DNA of 64,000 nt from JABDIP01 sp965250245 (GTDB lineage Bacteria > Pseudomonadota > Alphaproteobacteria > DSM-16000 > Inquilinaceae), in assembly GCA_965250245.1 (NCBI GenBank), contig OZ252296.1:2418001-2482000 (forward strand), read 5' to 3'. The position numbers and the translations under genes were made by a program. This document shows positions 10,550 through 19,755 of this stretch, piece by piece (the stretch's first letter is position 1; each line of letters opens with the position of its first letter). Below the pieces are notes generated by a model. It worked only from the letters and a program-made list of their open reading frames with translations, was not told the origin of the DNA and made no database searches.

Positions 10550-12766
10550 CTATTCGAAGAGGTCCCCGCCTTTGACCGAGAAGGGCAGGTCGCCGAGATT
10601 GCGCAGGCTCAGGGTGACGAAGATCGAATCGCCCGAGCTGCTGTCGCGGTCCTCGGTGAAGTCGCGCCGCAGGTCGACGCCGATGGTGATGCACTCGTCG
10701 CCATAGGCGAGGCCCAGCGAGATCTCGCGCGACTCGTCGAGCTCCAGGTCGCGGCGGAACGATCCCGAGAGCAGCCAGTGCTCCGCGAAGCGGGAGCTGA
10801 AGCGGGCGCTGATCTCCTCCACATCCTCATCGGTGCCGGTGCCGGCGATCTGGTCGACGAAGGTGTAGTTGGCGCCGATCCGGAACAGGTCGGGGCCGGC
10901 GATCAGATCGACCTCCTGGCGCCGGCCGTCGAAGGTCTGGTGGTCGAAGCGGAACCGGTAATCGAGGTTGAAGAAGGGGGACGGCGTGACGGTGAGCCGG
11001 CCGACCCAGTCCGACTGCCGGTCCTCCAGGCCGGAGCCGTCGGGGAACTCGTTGTCTTCGTCGAAGCTGTAGCTCTGGCCGGCGAACAGGGTGGTCGAGC
11101 CACCGCCGAAGCCGAAGACGCCGAGCCGAAGGCCGTAGGTGAAACGCAGGCCGCCTTCGACCCGGTCCACGCCGGGGAAGCGGCTGTCGCTGAACAGGTT
11201 GATCTCGTCGAACTCCACGTCGACGCTGTCATTGTTGGGGATCTCGTCGACATCGCCCTGGCTCGGGGCCGCGGTGAACGCGGCGATGGGCTCGACGAGC
11301 TGCTGGATCGTTCCCTGCTGGCGGATCATCGGAAAGCTGCTGGTGATCGTCGCCCGGGGAAAGACCCTGAACTCGAACACGTCGTCCTGGGTGACCGAGG
11401 GGGTGCCCGCCTCCGGCAGGTCGTCGGACCAGTAGAGGTCGCCGCGCACGGCCGTCGACAGGTTGGTCACCAGCCCGAAATCGGCGCGCAGCTCGCGCTG
11501 CCAGCCGGTCTCCAGCGAGAACCGCCGGGAGTCCACGCCCTCGGTGCCGGTCTGCACCACGCCGGCCTCCTGTTCGCGGACCAGGTTCAGCGCCTCGGCG
11601 CTGGCGAACCATTGGCCGCCGAACAGGCTGCCGGGCTCGCTGACATGCTCGTAGCTGGCCAGCGGCGCCACCAGCGGCTGGTCGATCGTGTCCTGTCGCA
11701 GATCCTGGAACCGATACGCCTCGACCGACGCGAAGCTCAGCCCATAGAAGCCTTCGGCATAGGCGCGTGACGTCAGGACGTCGTCGCCGGTCACCTCGAA
11801 CTGGTCAAGATAGGTGTCGTCGGAGGATTGCTTGATATCGGCGCCGACCCGCCAGTTGTCGGTCAGGTGGAACTCGCCCCGGGCGAAGACATGGCCGCGG
11901 ATCTCGTCCTGTTTCACGACCTCCGTGGCGCCGACGATCTCGGTACGGTCGCTCTCGTTGATGCTGCCGTCCAGGAAGATCTCGCCGTATTCGAACCGAT
12001 GCCGGTATTCGGTGCCGAGGACGAAGCCAGCGTCCCGGGTGCCGCCAAGCTGGAAGGTGGCGTCCTGGTTCGGCGCGATGTTCCAGTAGTAGAAGGTCCG
12101 CGCGAAGGGCCCGAGATCGCTGGTCGATCCGATCTGGGGGGTCAGGAACCCGGACCGTCGATCGACCGTCGGATCGGGATGCGAGAAATAGGGGGTGTAG
12201 AAGACCGGGATGCCGAAGACATCCAGGAACGCATCCTCGTAGATGATGTCCCGGGTCTCGGTATCGTGGATCACGCGCCCGGCCCGCAACTGCCAAAGCG
12301 GCGCCCGGTCCGGATCCTCCTCGCACAGGGCGCAGGGGGAGTAGACCGCGCGGCCGACCTCGGTGCGCTCGCCGCGCCGGAGGCCGCGGTCGGCGGCCAG
12401 CCGGCTCTCGTCGTCGAACAGAAGGCCGATGCCCTCGATGAAGCCCTCCGCCAGCTCGCTGTCGAGCTCGGCATATTCGGCGAACACCACCTCGCCAGAC
12501 GGCTCCATGACCATCACGTTGCCGCTGGCGGTGACGACGCCGCTGCGGGGATTGTAGGTGACCGTGTCGGCGGTCAGCAGCCGGCCGGACTGGGAAACCT
12601 CGACGTTGCCGCGGGCGATGACGATGTTGAGGACCTCGTCAACCACCAGCTCGTCGGCCGACATCACGACCGGTTCGGGTTCCGCCTCGGCCTCCTGGCC
12701 CAAGGTGCGGACCGGGGCCAGGCCGCACACGCCCAGCACCGCAAGAACCCACAGCCACCGCCCCAT
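10550..12766 (-). CDS. lptD: LPS-assembly outer-membrane protein LptD
   Basis: LptD is the outer-membrane barrel that, with LptE, inserts lipopolysaccharide into the outer leaflet. The 738-residue frame starts MGRWLWVLAVLGVCGLAP (signal peptide), then an OstA/LptA-like jellyroll domain (about 30-130: DELVVDEVLNIVIARGNVEV, TADTVTYNPRSGVVTASGNV), then a long beta-barrel region. The alphaproteobacterial hallmark YSPCALCEEDP near residue 145 and a late cysteine in GDECITIGVDLRRD provide the disulfide cysteines. The usual neighbours (lptFG, surA, pdxA, ksgA) are absent here. ATG 12766 was chosen because the signal peptide starts there; earlier in-frame codons give no signal. Confidence 0.9.
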   Translation of the reverse strand: MGRWLWVLAVLGVCGLAPVRTLGQEAEAEPEPVVMSADELVVDEVLNIVIARGNVEVSQSGRLLTADTVTYNPRSGVVTASGNVMVMEPSGEVVFAEYAELDSELAEGFIEGIGLLFDDESRLAADRGLRRGERTEVGRAVYSPCALCEEDPDRAPLWQLRAGRVIHDTETRDIIYEDAFLDVFGIPVFYTPYFSHPDPTVDRRSGFLTPQIGSTSDLGPFARTFYYWNIAPNQDATFQLGGTRDAGFVLGTEYRHRFEYGEIFLDGSINESDRTEIVGATEVVKQDEIRGHVFARGEFHLTDNWRVGADIKQSSDDTYLDQFEVTGDDVLTSRAYAEGFYGLSFASVEAYRFQDLRQDTIDQPLVAPLASYEHVSEPGSLFGGQWFASAEALNLVREQEAGVVQTGTEGVDSRRFSLETGWQRELRADFGLVTNLSTAVRGDLYWSDDLPEAGTPSVTQDDVFEFRVFPRATITSSFPMIRQQGTIQQLVEPIAAFTAAPSQGDVDEIPNNDSVDVEFDEINLFSDSRFPGVDRVEGGLRFTYGLRLGVFGFGGGSTTLFAGQSYSFDEDNEFPDGSGLEDRQSDWVGRLTVTPSPFFNLDYRFRFDHQTFDGRRQEVDLIAGPDLFRIGANYTFVDQIAGTGTDEDVEEISARFSSRFAEHWLLSGSFRRDLELDESREISLGLAYGDECITIGVDLRRDFTEDRDSSSGDSIFVTLSLRNLGDLPFSVKGGDLFE

Positions 12767-12860
12767 TCGTTCTTCTCGTCTTGCCGCCGCCACTGCCCGG
12801 CCCCCGCATCGGGCAAACGGCAAGACTTTCGAAAGGGCGACTCCAAGTCAACCGGCCTGT

Positions 12861-12897
12861 GCCCCGAAAAACAGAAAGCCGCCCATCGGGGCGGCCC
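12861..12897 (-). terminator. Rho-independent terminator of the DEAD-box helicase gene
   Basis: On the minus strand a GCCGCCC/GGGCGGC stem (12878-12884 with 12889-12895, 4-base loop) is followed by TTTCTGTTTTTC. It sits about 50 bases after the helicase stop and before lptD, in the right orientation to end the helicase transcript. Confidence 0.8.
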
Positions 12898-12943
12898 TTT
12901 TCGGTGCCATGCGGCGGCGCGTTGCCGCCGCGATCCGGCCGGC

Positions 12944-14323
12944 TTAGCTGTTGGCGGCGACCCGCCGAACCGGCCGCAGCAGGAAGGCCGGCGTGTGATC
13001 GCCAAGGCCCACCACGACCTCGTCATGGGACTCGGATTTCCCGCCGCGCTTGCCGCGGCTCGACGATCCGCGCTCGCGCTTCGGGGCGCGGCGCTTCGGC
13101 TCCTCGGCGGGACCTTCGCGCCGGCCGCCGCGCCGCCGCTTGGGCGCCGGCTGTTCGGCCGCCGCCTCGGCGGCGGGTGCGGGCTCGGCGGTCGCGGCGT
13201 CCTCGCGGCCCTCGATCTCCGCCGGCGGGATCGGCGTGCCGGTCAGCTTGTTGATGGCGGCGACGAACTTGCGGTCCTCCGGCGTGGCCAACGTGAAGGC
13301 CCGGCCCGACCGCCCGGCGCGGCCGGTGCGGCCGATCCGGTGCACGTAATCGTCGGCGGTGGTCGGCACGTCGAAATTGAACACATGGCTCAACTCGCTG
13401 ATGTCCAGCCCGCGCGCCGCCACGTCGCTGCAGACCAGCATCTGGATGTCGCCGCTCTTGAACTTGCCCAGCGTTTCTGTGCGCACCGATTGCTGCATGT
13501 CGCCATGCAGTTGGCCGGCGTTGAAGCCGTGCCGCTCCAGCGAGCGGAAGACGATCCCGACATCGCGCTTGCGATTGCAGAAGATCAGCGCGTTGCGCAC
13601 CGTCTCCTGGCGCAGGAGCTGGCGCAGCGTCGCGCGCTTGTCGGCCCTGGGCACCGTGGCGATGAACTGCTCGACGCTGTCGGCGGTGGTGGCCGGCGGC
13701 GCGACGGCGATCTGCTTGGGATTGGTCAGGAAGGCCTCGGTGAGGCGCTTGATCTCCGGCGGCATGGTGGCGGAGAAGAACAGGGTCTGGCGGATGGTCG
13801 GCAGCTTGCCGACGATGCGCTCGATGTCCGGGATGAATCCCATGTCGAGCATCCGGTCGGCCTCGTCGATCACCAGCACCTTGACGTCGGCCAGCAGCAC
13901 CTTGCCGCGCTCGAACAGGTCGAGCATGCGGCCCGGGGTGGCGATCAGGACGTCGACGCCGCGGTCCAGCTTGCGGACCTGCTCCTCGAAGCGCTCGCCG
14001 CCGATCAGCAGGGCGTAGGTGAGTTTCTCGTACTTGCCGTAGGTCTCGAAGTTCTGCGCCACCTGGGCGGCCAGCTCACGGGTCGGTTCCAGGATCAGCG
14101 AGCGCGGCATCCGCGCCCGGGCCCGTCCGGTGGAGAGGATCTCCAGCATCGGCAGCGTGAAGCTTGCCGTCTTGCCGGTGCCCGTCTGGGCGATGCCGAG
14201 GACGTCGCGCCCTTGCAGCACATAGGGAATAGCCTGTTCCTGGATCGGCGTCGGCGCCGTGTAGCCCGCGTCGTCGACCGCACGCAGGATTTCGGGCTTC
14301 AGCCCGAGGTCAGAAAAACTCAT
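12944..14323 (-). CDS. rhlE: DEAD-box ATP-dependent RNA helicase, RhlE-like
   Basis: A 459-residue RNA helicase that remodels RNA duplexes, often in ribosome assembly, RNA decay or cold adaptation. All motifs are in order: Q motif with TPIQEQAIP, motif I AQTGTGKT, Ia PTRELAAQV, Ib TPGR, II DEAD in VIDEADRMLD, III SAT, IV ALIFCNRK, V ARGLDI and VI HRIGRTGRAG. The C-terminal 90 residues are low-complexity, Arg/Lys/Ala-rich (KRRRGGRREG, KRAPKRERG), the usual RNA-binding tail of this group. It is a single-gene unit with its own terminator, divergent from the isochorismatase-family gene. The exact subfamily (RhlE versus another Rhl) is inferred from compact N-terminus and tail. Confidence 0.92.
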   Translation of the reverse strand: MSFSDLGLKPEILRAVDDAGYTAPTPIQEQAIPYVLQGRDVLGIAQTGTGKTASFTLPMLEILSTGRARARMPRSLILEPTRELAAQVAQNFETYGKYEKLTYALLIGGERFEEQVRKLDRGVDVLIATPGRMLDLFERGKVLLADVKVLVIDEADRMLDMGFIPDIERIVGKLPTIRQTLFFSATMPPEIKRLTEAFLTNPKQIAVAPPATTADSVEQFIATVPRADKRATLRQLLRQETVRNALIFCNRKRDVGIVFRSLERHGFNAGQLHGDMQQSVRTETLGKFKSGDIQMLVCSDVAARGLDISELSHVFNFDVPTTADDYVHRIGRTGRAGRSGRAFTLATPEDRKFVAAINKLTGTPIPPAEIEGREDAATAEPAPAAEAAAEQPAPKRRRGGRREGPAEEPKRRAPKRERGSSSRGKRGGKSESHDEVVVGLGDHTPAFLLRPVRRVAANS

Positions 14324-14528
14324 TCGGTGGGTATCTTTTCGCCAGTATTATTGCCGCTCGGCCCGCTTTGGCCCTTAATTGGGGCCGGAGCATAGAAAGT
14401 CAAACCGGGATGTCAATATTTGGTTAGCCCGCGCCAAATCGTTGCAGAAACATGATGGCCGCCACATTCGACAACAAACGTTCTTGGCCAGGGTCAGAAC
14501 AGGTCGACGGCGGGGAGGGGATCGGGGA

Positions 14529-15071
14529 ATGCTGCTGAGTGCCGAGCGGTCCGTGCTGATCGTCATCGATGTGCAGGAGCGCCTGGCGCCCGCGATGCAC
14601 GGTCTGCAGGCCTTCCTGCGCAACACGGAAATCCTCATGCGTGCGGCGGCGCGGCTGGCTGTGCCGGTCATCATCACCGAGCAGTATCCCAAGGGGTTGG
14701 GCCGGACCGTCGAGTCGATCTCGGCGCTGGCGGCGCCGGATGCAGTGGTGGAGAAGATAACGTTCTCCGCCGTCGACAGCGACGATTTCCGTCAGCGGCT
14801 TGATGTGGCCGACCGGCCGGAACCCGTGATCTGCGGCATCGAGGCCCATGTCTGCGTGCTGCAGACCGCGCTAGGCCTGCGTGACCGGGGTCGGCGCGTC
14901 TGGCTGGTGCGCGATGCCACCGCGTCGCGCCGACCGGACAGCGTCGCGGCGGCGATGGAACGCGCTGCCCGGTTCGGCATGCAGCCGGTCACGACCGAGA
15001 TGGTGGTATTTGAATGGCTGCGCCAAGCCGGCACGCCCGAGTTCCGCGAACTGAGCGCCCTGATCAAATGA
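14529..15071 (+). CDS. Isochorismatase-family cysteine hydrolase (YcaC-like)
   Basis: A 180-residue hydrolase. The catalytic triad is visible: Asp in SVLIVIDVQERL, Lys in VVEKITFSA and Cys in CGIEAHVCVLQTA, with the family cis-peptide before it. The GIEAHVCVLQT pattern places it near the YcaC/nicotinamidase-like branch rather than true isochorismatases, and the substrate is unknown. ATG 14529 is preceded by GGGGAGGGG. It is a single gene divergent from the DEAD-box helicase. Confidence 0.88.
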   Translation: MLLSAERSVLIVIDVQERLAPAMHGLQAFLRNTEILMRAAARLAVPVIITEQYPKGLGRTVESISALAAPDAVVEKITFSAVDSDDFRQRLDVADRPEPVICGIEAHVCVLQTALGLRDRGRRVWLVRDATASRRPDSVAAAMERAARFGMQPVTTEMVVFEWLRQAGTPEFRELSALIK

Positions 15072-15118
15072 TCGCAGGCGCGCACCCATGGCGCGCGCCT
15101 GCATCGGCGGGACGGGCG

Positions 15119-15715
15119 CTAGCGGCAGAGAATCCGCAGGCCCGGGCAGTCGTCATCGTCGAAATCGTTGTCCTGCAGCGGGAACAGGTCGCGGGTGACG
15201 CCTTCCATCATGCGCTGGAACGCCTCTGAGTTGGGGCCGGCTTCGGCCACCACATTGGCGCGCACGCCAGTCAGCACACGCGGTCCGGTGCTGCGGCCGC
15301 CCTGGCAAAAGGCCGCCTTGACCTGGACCTTCTCCTCGGTTGGGCCGGACTCGACTTCGCCCCGGCACAGCGACCGGTAGGTCGCCGGCTCGACCGGGTT
15401 GAAGGCGATGACCACCTTGTACTGGTCGCGGGCGCTCTCGCCGGGCGTGGTGGTGAAGTTGGTGGGCTGGCCGAGATTGTGGCCCTGCATCGACGCGGCG
15501 ATGAAATCCGGGAACTCCTGGTCGCCGAAACCCTGTTCGGCATACGGGTTGCCGACCGTCTGCACGACGAGGTCGCGGCCACCGGCGGCGTAGTTGAACA
15601 GCGAGGGCCGATAGGTCGGCTCCACATAGCTGCGGCGGTGATTGTACTCGCAGGCCGACACGGCGATTGCCGCGAGCAGCATTGCGACGGACTGGACACT
15701 GAATTTGCTCATCAT
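15119..15715 (-). CDS. Conserved lipoprotein of unknown function
   Basis: A 198-residue putative lipoprotein: MMSKFSVQSVAMLLAAIA followed by the lipobox VSAC at residues 19-22. The mature domain has several cysteines (SLCRGE, AAFCQGG, DDDCPGLRILCR) and aromatic/glycine-rich stretches near the N-terminus (YAAGGRDLVVQTVGNPY). I do not recognise the family. The ATG is preceded by AGGATC. A possible CRP-type site lies about 100 bp upstream. Confidence 0.7.
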   Translation of the reverse strand: MMSKFSVQSVAMLLAAIAVSACEYNHRRSYVEPTYRPSLFNYAAGGRDLVVQTVGNPYAEQGFGDQEFPDFIAASMQGHNLGQPTNFTTTPGESARDQYKVVIAFNPVEPATYRSLCRGEVESGPTEEKVQVKAAFCQGGRSTGPRVLTGVRANVVAEAGPNSEAFQRMMEGVTRDLFPLQDNDFDDDDCPGLRILCR

Positions 15716-16081
15716 GATCCTAACCTTGCGTTTGGCGAACCGATGGAATGAGCCCCCAAAGTGCGGGCGCCTATACGCCAGCTACGGAAATGCTACGGCG
15801 ACGGATGCAAGGCGCGAGTGACAATCGTCACACCCGCCGTAACGAGTTTGTCAGAATCCCGTGTTGCGGACCGGTCGATCCCGCTCGGCACGGGCACACC
15901 GTGCTACCACCCCTGGTTTAATTACGTGAAAGTTTAGGCAATTATTCGGCAATTTAACATTTATTAGCAGGACCATCCGAAAGTATGTCCCGCGACCGGC
16001 TGGGGCGGTCGTGCTTGCTCGTTGGCCGACATGGGAACGGCCTTGGATTGGGACATCGGGGTTGAGAATTGGGGGATTACC
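15716..16081. other. 366-bp divergent intergenic region
   Basis: This region separates the lipoprotein gene (minus) from the Cache-like gene (plus) and must carry both promoters. Its right half is AT-rich for this genome (about 15916-15965, with GGCAATTATTCGGCAATTTA containing a repeated GGCAATT). A CRP-like dyad is listed separately. I find no gene or structured RNA. Confidence 0.5.
15817..15832. promoter_or_regulatory. Candidate CRP/FNR-superfamily binding site
   Basis: AGTGACAATCGTCACA matches the TGTGA-N6-TCACA consensus at nine of ten positions and is a near-perfect dyad (GTGA-N6-TCAC). It lies between two divergent genes. It could respond to cAMP, which would connect with the cyclase-FHA proteins in this window, but no regulator is visible here. 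Confidence 0.4.
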
Positions 16082-16699
16082 ATGCCGCTATCGAGAGTTT
16101 GGTCGATGACTGTCGCATTTTGCGTCGGTCTGGGTGTCGCGGGCGGAGCGCTGGCCGCCGGCCCGCATGAGGAACCGATCCGCGCCTTCGGCGAGAACAC
16201 CGTGAGGGCCTGGATCAGCAGCCCCGTCGTCGTCGCCGCCATCCGTGAGCAGAACGCGCGGAACGCCGGGCTGAGCGACAGCGATATCATCGCCATGGAC
16301 CAGCAGTGGCGTGCCGAGACGGGCGCCGACGAGCGGCCGATGATCGACCAGGCGCTGAACAACGAACTGTCGCGGTTCCTGTCGCATTCGAAGGACGAGC
16401 AGCGCGGCATCGTCACCGAGGTCTTCGTGATGGACAATCGCGGCCTCAATGTCGGCCAGAGCGACGTCACCTCCGATTACTGGCAGGGCGACGAAGCCAA
16501 ATGGCAGCAGACCTACCTGGTGGGTCCGGGCGCGGTGATGATCGACGGGGTGGAGCTGGACGAGTCGACTCAGACCTTCCAGTCGCAGCTCAACATGTCG
16601 ATCACCGACCAGGCGACTGGCGAGGTCATCGGCGCCATCACCGTCGGCATCGACGTCGAGGCGATCATCTGGACCGATGTCGCGGCCGCCACCCGTTAG
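16082..16699 (+). CDS. Exported Cache/PDC-like sensor-domain protein without output domain
   Basis: A 205-residue exported protein. It starts MPLSRVWSMTVAFCVGLGVA with cleavage after GGALAAG. The mature part resembles the periplasmic half of a Cache/PDC sensor: an N-terminal helix (AFGENTVRAWISSPVVVAA), then IVTEVFVMDNRGLNVGQSD and SDYWQGDEAKWQQTYLVG, ending GEVIGAITVGIDVEAI, as seen in extracellular domains of chemoreceptors and histidine kinases. There is no membrane anchor or cytoplasmic domain after it. GGGGGATTACC precedes the ATG. It is followed 93 bp on by another exported sensor-like protein, so the two may work together. Confidence 0.75.
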   Translation: MPLSRVWSMTVAFCVGLGVAGGALAAGPHEEPIRAFGENTVRAWISSPVVVAAIREQNARNAGLSDSDIIAMDQQWRAETGADERPMIDQALNNELSRFLSHSKDEQRGIVTEVFVMDNRGLNVGQSDVTSDYWQGDEAKWQQTYLVGPGAVMIDGVELDESTQTFQSQLNMSITDQATGEVIGAITVGIDVEAIIWTDVAAATR

Positions 16700-16792
16700 G
16701 CCGCCGCGCGACGCCTTCGGAGACGATCAATTCGCGCCGCGCACCCGGCGGGGGCATGCGCGGCGACACATGGACATCCAGGGGAATATTCA

Positions 16793-17659
16793 ATGAATTC
16801 TTCGACGTATGGCCGGATCTTGAGGTCCGGCGGCATTCTCGCACTCGTCCTCATCCTGCTTGCCGCGGTCCCGCTGGAAGCGCGCGCCGACGGCAATCGC
16901 GCCTTCGCCATGGCGGGCCGGCAATGGCTTCTGATCGAACGCATGACCAACAGCGCGCTGCTGGCCGCGCTGGACGTCTCGGCATCGCCCAGCATGAATT
17001 CGGTGCACTGGTCGAGAAACCGGTTCGACCGCACCCATAGCGAACTGCTCACCGGCGACCAGGACCAGCGGAGCCGTCCGGAAATCGTGACGGCGCTGGA
17101 CCGGGTCGACTCGCAATGGCGGCAATACGACCGGATCTTCTCGGAGATCGCCGGCGCGGGCAGCATCTCCAGCGACCAGATCCGGACCCTGACGGACAGC
17201 CATGCGACCACGGTCGCGGCGCTGGGTGAGATGGTCGACGCCTATGAGCTCTATGTTCATGGCGGCAGCAGCCATTCAATCCTGTCGGCCACCATCGACG
17301 AGGCCGGCAAGCTGCGCGCCCATACCCAGAGCGTGCTTCGCGCCCTGCTGCTGGTGGCCTACAACGACCGCTCAGAGTCGGATCGCCAGCGGCTGATCCA
17401 GTCGACCCAGGAATTCAACCGGATCCTGATGGGCCTGATCCACGGCGATGGCGAGCTGCGGCTGCTGCCGGCGCCGACCCGGGAGATCCGCGACGAGCTG
17501 ATGAAGGTCGACCGGATGTGGAAGGAAGCGCTTCCCGTCCTGGAGGCCGCGGCCAGAGGCAACACCGTCACTGACGAGCAGATCGCCACGGTGGCGCAAT
17601 ACTCCAACGACATGGCGGTGCCGCTGACCATGGCGCTACTGATGTATCTGTCGCTCTAG
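16793..17659 (+). CDS. Exported PilJ-N-like (type IV pili chemotaxis sensor) protein without output domain
   Basis: A 288-residue protein with an N-terminal signal (GGILALVLILLAAVPLEARA). The mature region is almost all helical and contains repeats of the PilJ N-terminal type: NRAFAMAGRQWLLIERMTNS and LRAHTQSVLRALLLVAYND, each like the RxxxLxQRMxK helical bundle of nitrate/PilJ sensor domains. No HAMP, MCP or kinase domain follows. The C-terminus ends in a hydrophobic segment (MAVPLTMALLMYLSL) that might associate with the membrane. AGGGGAA precedes the ATG. Probably co-transcribed with the Cache-like gene. Role unknown; a soluble periplasmic ligand-binding accessory is one possibility. Confidence 0.72.
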   Translation: MNSSTYGRILRSGGILALVLILLAAVPLEARADGNRAFAMAGRQWLLIERMTNSALLAALDVSASPSMNSVHWSRNRFDRTHSELLTGDQDQRSRPEIVTALDRVDSQWRQYDRIFSEIAGAGSISSDQIRTLTDSHATTVAALGEMVDAYELYVHGGSSHSILSATIDEAGKLRAHTQSVLRALLLVAYNDRSESDRQRLIQSTQEFNRILMGLIHGDGELRLLPAPTREIRDELMKVDRMWKEALPVLEAAARGNTVTDEQIATVAQYSNDMAVPLTMALLMYLSL

Positions 17660-17690
17660 CCAGACCGATAGCGCCGAAAGGAGGCGCGCG

Positions 17691-19670
17691 CTAGACGTCC
17701 AGCTCGCCGACCTTCGGCGCGTTCTGCTGGATGAAGGCCAGGCGCAGCTCCGGCTTGCGCCCCATCAGCCGTTCTACCAGCGATGCGGTCTCCTTCGCCG
17801 CCTCCGGGTCGTCATGCTCCGGCAGGCGCACCTGGAAGAGGTTGCGCTGTGACGGGTCCATGGTGGTGTCGCGCAGCTGCGGCGTGGTCATCTCGCCGAG
17901 GCCCTTGAAGCGGCTGATCTCGACCGCGCTCTTGCCCTTGAACACCGTTGCCAGCAACGCGTCTTTGTGGGCGTCGTCGCGGGCATAGGCCACCGTCGCG
18001 CCATGCTGCAGCCGGAACAGCGGCGGCTGCGCCAGGTAGAGGTGACCGTCGGCGATCAGCCCGCGCATCTCGCGGAAGAAGAAGGTCATCAGCAGCGAGG
18101 CGATGTGGGCGCCGTCGACGTCGGCGTCGGTCATGATGATGACCCGCTCATAGCGCAGCCGGTCCTCGTCGTATTCGCTGCGTGTGCCGCAGCCCAGGGC
18201 CTGGATCAGGTTGGCGACCTCCTGGTTGCCGGCCAGCTTGTCGGCCGAGGCGCTGGCGACGTTCAGGATCTTGCCGCGCAGGGGCAGGATCGCCTGGATC
18301 TCCCGGTCGCGGGCCGACTTCGCGGTGCCGGCGGCGGAATCACCCTCGACCAGCAGGATCTCGGTGCCGTCGGCGGTGGTGCGGCTGCAATCGGTCAGCT
18401 TGCCCGGCAGCCGCACCCGGCGGGTCGCGGTCTTGCGGGCCATGTCCTTGGCCTGGCGGCGGCGGGCCCGCTCCTCGGCCCGCTCGCTGATGCGGTCGAG
18501 CAGGAGGTTCGCGGCGGCCGGATCGCCAGACAGCCAATGGTCGAAATGGTCCTTGACCGCGCTGTCGACCAGCCGGCCGGCGGCCGGGGTCGCCAGCCGT
18601 TCCTTGGTCTGGCCCTGGAACTGCGGGTCGCGGATGAAGACCGAGATCATCACCGCGGCCCCGCCGACGATGTCCTCCGCGGCGATCGCCGAGCCCTTCT
18701 TCGACCCGGTCAGCTCCGCGAAGCCCTTCAGGCTGCGCAGCAGGCCCGCGCGCAGGCCGGCCTCATGGGTGCCGCCCTGGGGCGTCGGCACGGTGTTGCA
18801 GTAGGAGTTGGTGAAGCCGTCCTCATCCTCCGGCCAGGCGATGGCCCATTCCACGCTGCCGGCGCCGTCCGGGAAGCTGGCGGTGCCGGCGAAGGCTGTC
18901 GGCGTCAGGGTGGCGCGGTCGGCCAGCGCGGCCTGCAGGAAGTCGAGCAGGCCGCCGGGGAAGTGCAGGGTGGCGGTGGCGGGCACGCCGCCTTCGGGGT
19001 CGGCCTGGGCCTCCGGACAGCTCCAGCAGATCTCCACGCCGCGATAGAGATAGGCCTTGGACCGCGCCATCCGGTACATGCGCTTGGCGTCCCAGGAAGG
19101 CGATTTGCCGAAGATCTGCGCGTCCGGGTGGAAGCTGATCATGGTGCCGCGGCGGTTCTGGGTGGCGCCGTCGTCCTTGAGCGGTCCGTCCGGCACGCCG
19201 CGGGCATAGCGCTGCGACCACAGGCGGCGGTCGCGGGCGACCTCGACGGTCAGCCGGTCCGACAGCGCGTTGACCACCGACAGCCCGACGCCATGCAGGC
19301 CGCCGGAGGTGTGGTAGACCTTGTTGGAGAACTTGCCGCCGGAATGCAGGGTGGTGAGGATCACCTCCAGCGCCGACTTGCCGGGAAATTTCGGGTGCTC
19401 CTCGATCGGGATGCCGCGGCCGTTGTCGCGCACGGTGACCGCTCCGTCCTCGCCCAGGGACAGCTCGATCCAGGTGGCGTGCCCGGCCACCGCCTCGTCC
19501 ATGGCGTTGTCCAGCACCTCGGCCACCAGATGGTGCATGGCCCGCTCGTCGGTGCCGCCGATATACATGCCGGGGCGCCGGCGGACCGGCTCCAGCCCCT
19601 CCAGCACCTCGATGTCATGGGCGGAATAGCCATCCTGGGTCGGCTGGGCGCGGTCGAACAGATCGGACAT
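17691..19670 (-). CDS. parE: DNA topoisomerase IV subunit B
   Basis: ParE is the ATPase subunit of topoisomerase IV, which decatenates daughter chromosomes together with ParC. The 659-residue chain has the GHKL ATPase motifs (EVLDNAMDEAV, DNGRGIPIE, GGLHGVGLSVVNALSD), the GyrB-type transducer, and the TOPRIM motifs (VEGDSAAGTAKSARDR, PLRGKILNVASA, TDADVDGAHI). The C-terminus ends LRLAFIQQNAPKVGELDV, typical of ParE/GyrB short tails. The spacing and the QALGCGTR segment fit ParE more than GyrB, as does the length (GyrB is usually about 800). ATG 19670 starts MSDLFDRAQ. No parC is in the window. Confidence 0.93.
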   Translation of the reverse strand: MSDLFDRAQPTQDGYSAHDIEVLEGLEPVRRRPGMYIGGTDERAMHHLVAEVLDNAMDEAVAGHATWIELSLGEDGAVTVRDNGRGIPIEEHPKFPGKSALEVILTTLHSGGKFSNKVYHTSGGLHGVGLSVVNALSDRLTVEVARDRRLWSQRYARGVPDGPLKDDGATQNRRGTMISFHPDAQIFGKSPSWDAKRMYRMARSKAYLYRGVEICWSCPEAQADPEGGVPATATLHFPGGLLDFLQAALADRATLTPTAFAGTASFPDGAGSVEWAIAWPEDEDGFTNSYCNTVPTPQGGTHEAGLRAGLLRSLKGFAELTGSKKGSAIAAEDIVGGAAVMISVFIRDPQFQGQTKERLATPAAGRLVDSAVKDHFDHWLSGDPAAANLLLDRISERAEERARRRQAKDMARKTATRRVRLPGKLTDCSRTTADGTEILLVEGDSAAGTAKSARDREIQAILPLRGKILNVASASADKLAGNQEVANLIQALGCGTRSEYDEDRLRYERVIIMTDADVDGAHIASLLMTFFFREMRGLIADGHLYLAQPPLFRLQHGATVAYARDDAHKDALLATVFKGKSAVEISRFKGLGEMTTPQLRDTTMDPSQRNLFQVRLPEHDDPEAAKETASLVERLMGRKPELRLAFIQQNAPKVGELDV

Positions 19671-19755
19671 GGGCGGAGTATTAGAATCGCGGTGGTGACG
19701 AGGCAAGGATATGCGGTATGCCTAGCCCTTGTTTATACAATATTTGGTATACGCC

